This document shows positions 5,860 through 7,394 of a stretch of DNA of 7,394 nt, piece by piece. The stretch lies in the NCBI GenBank assembly GCA_946410535.1, contig CAMKAR010000101.1, forward strand, positions 1 to 7,394. Direction: 5' to 3'. The stretch's first letter is position 1. The number at the start of each line of letters is the position of its first letter. Source of the DNA: an uncultured Bacteroidales bacterium (GTDB taxonomy: Bacteria; Bacteroidota; Bacteroidia; Bacteroidales; F082). The notes under the pieces are model-generated. The model worked only from the letters and a program-made list of their open reading frames with translations, did not search any database and was not told where the DNA came from. The position numbers and the translations under genes were made by a program.

Positions 5860-6744
5860 TTATTTCGGATAGACCTCGCCCTTGGCTGCCTTGAGGGTGT
5901 TTTGCAGCAGCGAGACGATGGTCATCGGACCCACACCGCCTGGAACAGGGGTGATGTGTGAGGCCACTTTGTAGACTTCTTCGTAGTCCACGTCGCCCAT
6001 GATTTTGTAACCTTTCGGGCTGGTCGGGTCTTCGATGCGATGGATGCCCACGTCGATGACCACGGCTCCGGGCTTCACCATGTCGGCAGTCACAAAGCCC
6101 TGCTTGCCGATGGCGGCCACGAGGATGTCGGCCTGACGGGTGATTTCGGGCAGGTTCTTGGTGCGGCTGTGGCACAATGTGACAGTCGAGTCGATGCCCT
6201 TGCGCGACATGAGGATGGCCATAGGCGTACCCACGATGTTGGAACGGCCAAGGACGACTACGTTCTTGCCAATGGTCTCAATGCCAGAGCGCTTGATGAG
6301 TTCCATGATGCCGTTGGGCGTGGCGGGAATATAGCAAGGTTGTCCCAACTGCATACGGCCCGCGTTGACGCTCGTGAAGCCGTCGACATCTTTCTTGGGG
6401 TCGATGGCGCCGATGACTTTGTCCTCGTCGATGTGCTTGGGCAACGGCAGTTGGATGATGTAGCCGTCGATTTCGGGGTCGTTGTTGAGGAATGCCACCA
6501 AGTCGAGCATCTCTTTTTCGGTGGTGCTTTCGGGCAAGCGGTAGACCGACGAGGTCATGCCCACCGAGTGGCAGGCTTTCTCTTTCGAGGCCACATAGGT
6601 CTTGCTGGCGCCGTCGTCGCCCACGATGACAGCGGCCAAATGCGGAGCTGCAATGCCATGGTCGATCATGTCGGCCACCTCAGCGGCGATTTCCTTCTTT
6701 ATCTGTTCGGAGATGAGTTTTCCGTCTATGATTTTGTTGTCCAT
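5860..6744 (-). CDS. folD: Bifunctional methylenetetrahydrofolate dehydrogenase / methenyltetrahydrofolate cyclohydrolase
   Basis: The 294-residue cytosolic enzyme oxidises 5,10-methylene-THF with NADP(+) and hydrolyses the product to 10-formyl-THF, feeding purine and formyl-methionine synthesis. The active-site residues fall at the same numbers as in E. coli FolD: Tyr50 and the catalytic Lys54 in TYVASKEKAC, Gln98 in DGYIIQLPLP, and Asp121 in KKDVDGF. The nucleotide-binding part follows: GKNVVVLGRSNIVGTPMA at about 159-176, CHSRTKNL, ADILVAAIGKQGF and VIDVGIHR. The family signature PVPGGVGPMT is at 266-275. The common PCTP is PATP here (140-143), which appears tolerated in this phylum. I chose the ATG at 6744 because it begins the conserved IIDGK start; the frame remains open upstream to a TTG at 6822, but that stretch is the hairpin-rich spacer. 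It lies downstream of ffh in the same direction and is closed by a strong terminator. Confidence 0.97.
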   Translation of the reverse strand: MDNKIIDGKLISEQIKKEIAAEVADMIDHGIAAPHLAAVIVGDDGASKTYVASKEKACHSVGMTSSVYRLPESTTEKEMLDLVAFLNNDPEIDGYIIQLPLPKHIDEDKVIGAIDPKKDVDGFTSVNAGRMQLGQPCYIPATPNGIMELIKRSGIETIGKNVVVLGRSNIVGTPMAILMSRKGIDSTVTLCHSRTKNLPEITRQADILVAAIGKQGFVTADMVKPGAVVIDVGIHRIEDPTSPKGYKIMGDVDYEEVYKVASHITPVPGGVGPMTIVSLLQNTLKAAKGEVYPK

Positions 6745-6766
6745 ATTTTTAGTTGTTTTGTGTTGC

Positions 6767-6794
6767 CCCCACACTGCGCTGCGCTTGTATGGGG
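6767..6794 (-). other. Hairpin in the ffh-folD spacer, proximal to folD
   Basis: In the minus-strand RNA, CCCCAUAC (6794-6787) pairs with GUGUGGGG (6774-6767) in eight pairs, one being U-G, around a 12-base loop made of a GCGCAGCGC-like stretch. The pairing is complete only in the minus-strand RNA, since the plus strand has a C/A mismatch. There is no T-tract, so it is not an obvious terminator. It ends 22 bases before the folD ATG. Confidence 0.5.
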
Positions 6795-6805
6795 TTAATA
6801 AGGTA

Positions 6806-6822
6806 TTGCCCCCTCGGGGCAA
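6806..6822. other. Hairpin just after ffh
   Basis: TTGCCCC (6806-6812) and GGGGCAA (6816-6822) form a perfect 7-base-pair stem with a 3-base loop, 6 bases after the ffh stop codon. It has no following T-tract in either direction. It could protect the ffh 3' end, or partly attenuate transcription into folD. Confidence 0.5.
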
Positions 6823-6828
6823 GGTTGA

Positions 6829-7394
6829 TTACTTCCTTTTCAAATTATTGGCCATGCGCATCAGTTTCTTTCCGCCGCCAGTGGTCATCATGCGCATCAT
6901 CTTAGAGGTCTCCTCAAATTGCTTCACGAGGCGGTTCACCTCGACGATGCTGGTGCCACTGCCGTCGGCAATGCGCTTGCGGCGCGTGCCGTTCAGCAGT
7001 TTCGGGTTCTCGCGCTCGGCGGGCGTCATCGAATAGATGATGGCCTCGATGCTCTTGAAGGCGTCGTCGTCGATTTCCTCGCCTTTCAGTGCCTTGTCCA
7101 TGCCAGGAATCATGCTGGCGAGGTCTTTCAGGTTGCCCATCTTCTTGATTTGCTGGATCTGCTTCAGGAAGTCGTTGTAGTTGAACTCATTCTTGGCTAA
7201 TTTCTTCTGCAACTTCTTGGCCTCCTCTTCGTCGAACTGCTCTTGGGCGCGTTCCACGAGGCTGACGATGTCGCCCATGCCAAGGATACGGTCGGCCATG
7301 CGCTTGGGATGGAACACATCGAGGGCATCCATCTTCTCGCCGATACCGACGAACTTGATGGGCTTCTCCACCACCGTGCGGATGGTGAGGGCCG
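6829..7394 (-). CDS. ffh: Signal recognition particle protein Ffh (SRP54), C-terminal part (5' end beyond the right edge)
   Basis: About 188 codons are present. The first visible residues, ALTIRTVVEKPIKFVGIGEKMDALDVFHP, are the end of the SRP54 GTPase (G) domain, including the conserved GxGEKxDxLxxF motif. The M domain follows: the amphipathic MADRILGMGDIVSLVERAQE start, the helix FLKQIQQIKKMGNLKDLASMIPGM, the SRP RNA-binding helix-turn-helix RRKRIADGSGTSIVEVNRLVKQFEE, and a Met-rich and Lys-rich end (MMRMMTTGGGKKLMRMANNLKRK). Ffh binds 4.5S RNA and signal sequences of nascent membrane proteins and hands them to FtsY. The reading frame continues off the right edge, so internal GTG codons near 7374 are not starts. 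The stop at 6831-6829 is followed by two hairpins and folD. Confidence 0.97.
   Translation of the reverse strand, partial: ALTIRTVVEKPIKFVGIGEKMDALDVFHPKRMADRILGMGDIVSLVERAQEQFDEEEAKKLQKKLAKNEFNYNDFLKQIQQIKKMGNLKDLASMIPGMDKALKGEEIDDDAFKSIEAIIYSMTPAERENPKLLNGTRRKRIADGSGTSIVEVNRLVKQFEETSKMMRMMTTGGGKKLMRMANNLKRK

Noticed and set aside
5700..5894. Small plus-strand open frame across the folD/envelope-operon spacer
   Set aside because: It runs through the antisense signal-peptide region, the promoter and the terminator stem. Its Lys/Pro-rich translation simply reflects the A-rich tracts.
6040..6798. Long plus-strand open frame of 252 codons opposite folD
   Set aside because: It is the antisense shadow of a confidently identified gene. 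The translation is His/Asp/Gly/Val-rich with no recognisable domain.
6745..6822. N-terminal extension of FolD to a TTG at 6822
   Set aside because: The extra 26 residues are encoded by two hairpins and do not match FolD, whose conserved start (IIDGK) follows the ATG at 6744.

Overview
The window looks like a chromosomal segment of a Bacteroidales bacterium with medium GC content, possibly Prevotellaceae or a relative; I cannot fix the genus. The evidence is Bacteroidetes-type promoter boxes (TAnnTTTG, once with a TTTG about 20 bases upstream), little sign of Shine-Dalgarno sequences, exported proteins whose mature part begins with Gln after an Ala, and an outer-membrane protein of TPR, PD40 propeller and OmpA domains typical of that phylum. 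The window is almost fully coding: eight protein genes, no RNA genes, and no sign of IS elements, phage or CRISPR. Seven genes lie on the minus strand and one on the plus strand.

Left part (1-1646, minus): a DMT/EamA-family transporter (729-1634) is followed after 4 bases by a SpoU-family RNA methyltransferase, cut by the left window edge. The junction is a degenerate heptanucleotide repeat that holds both the transporter stop and the bases before the methyltransferase start. A short divergent promoter region (1635-1705) separates this pair from a rhomboid intramembrane protease gene (plus, 1706-2458).

Middle part (2455-5794, minus): three exported-protein genes form a tight operon. In transcription order they are a secreted propeller-like protein (4838-5743), a TPR/PD40/OmpA envelope protein (3189-4841, ATGA overlap with the first) and an SGNH-hydrolase lipoprotein (2455-3186, 2 bases after the second). 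A well-formed Bacteroidetes promoter precedes the first gene. The last stop codon overlaps the rhomboid stop tail to tail. The operon suggests a cell-envelope function combining peptidoglycan anchoring, protein-protein scaffolding and hydrolysis of an unknown ester or glycan substituent.

Right part (5791-7394, minus): the 3' end of ffh (SRP54, cut by the right edge) is followed by folD (one-carbon metabolism), with two small hairpins between them and a strong intrinsic terminator after folD. The T-tract of that terminator overlaps the -33 box of the envelope operon promoter.

Most of the window is ordinary housekeeping and envelope sequence. I see no clearly new system. The most interesting points are the heptamer junction, the compact terminator/promoter overlap, and the uncharacterised three-gene envelope operon, whose OmpA protein appears to lack the linker domain seen in PorE-like relatives.
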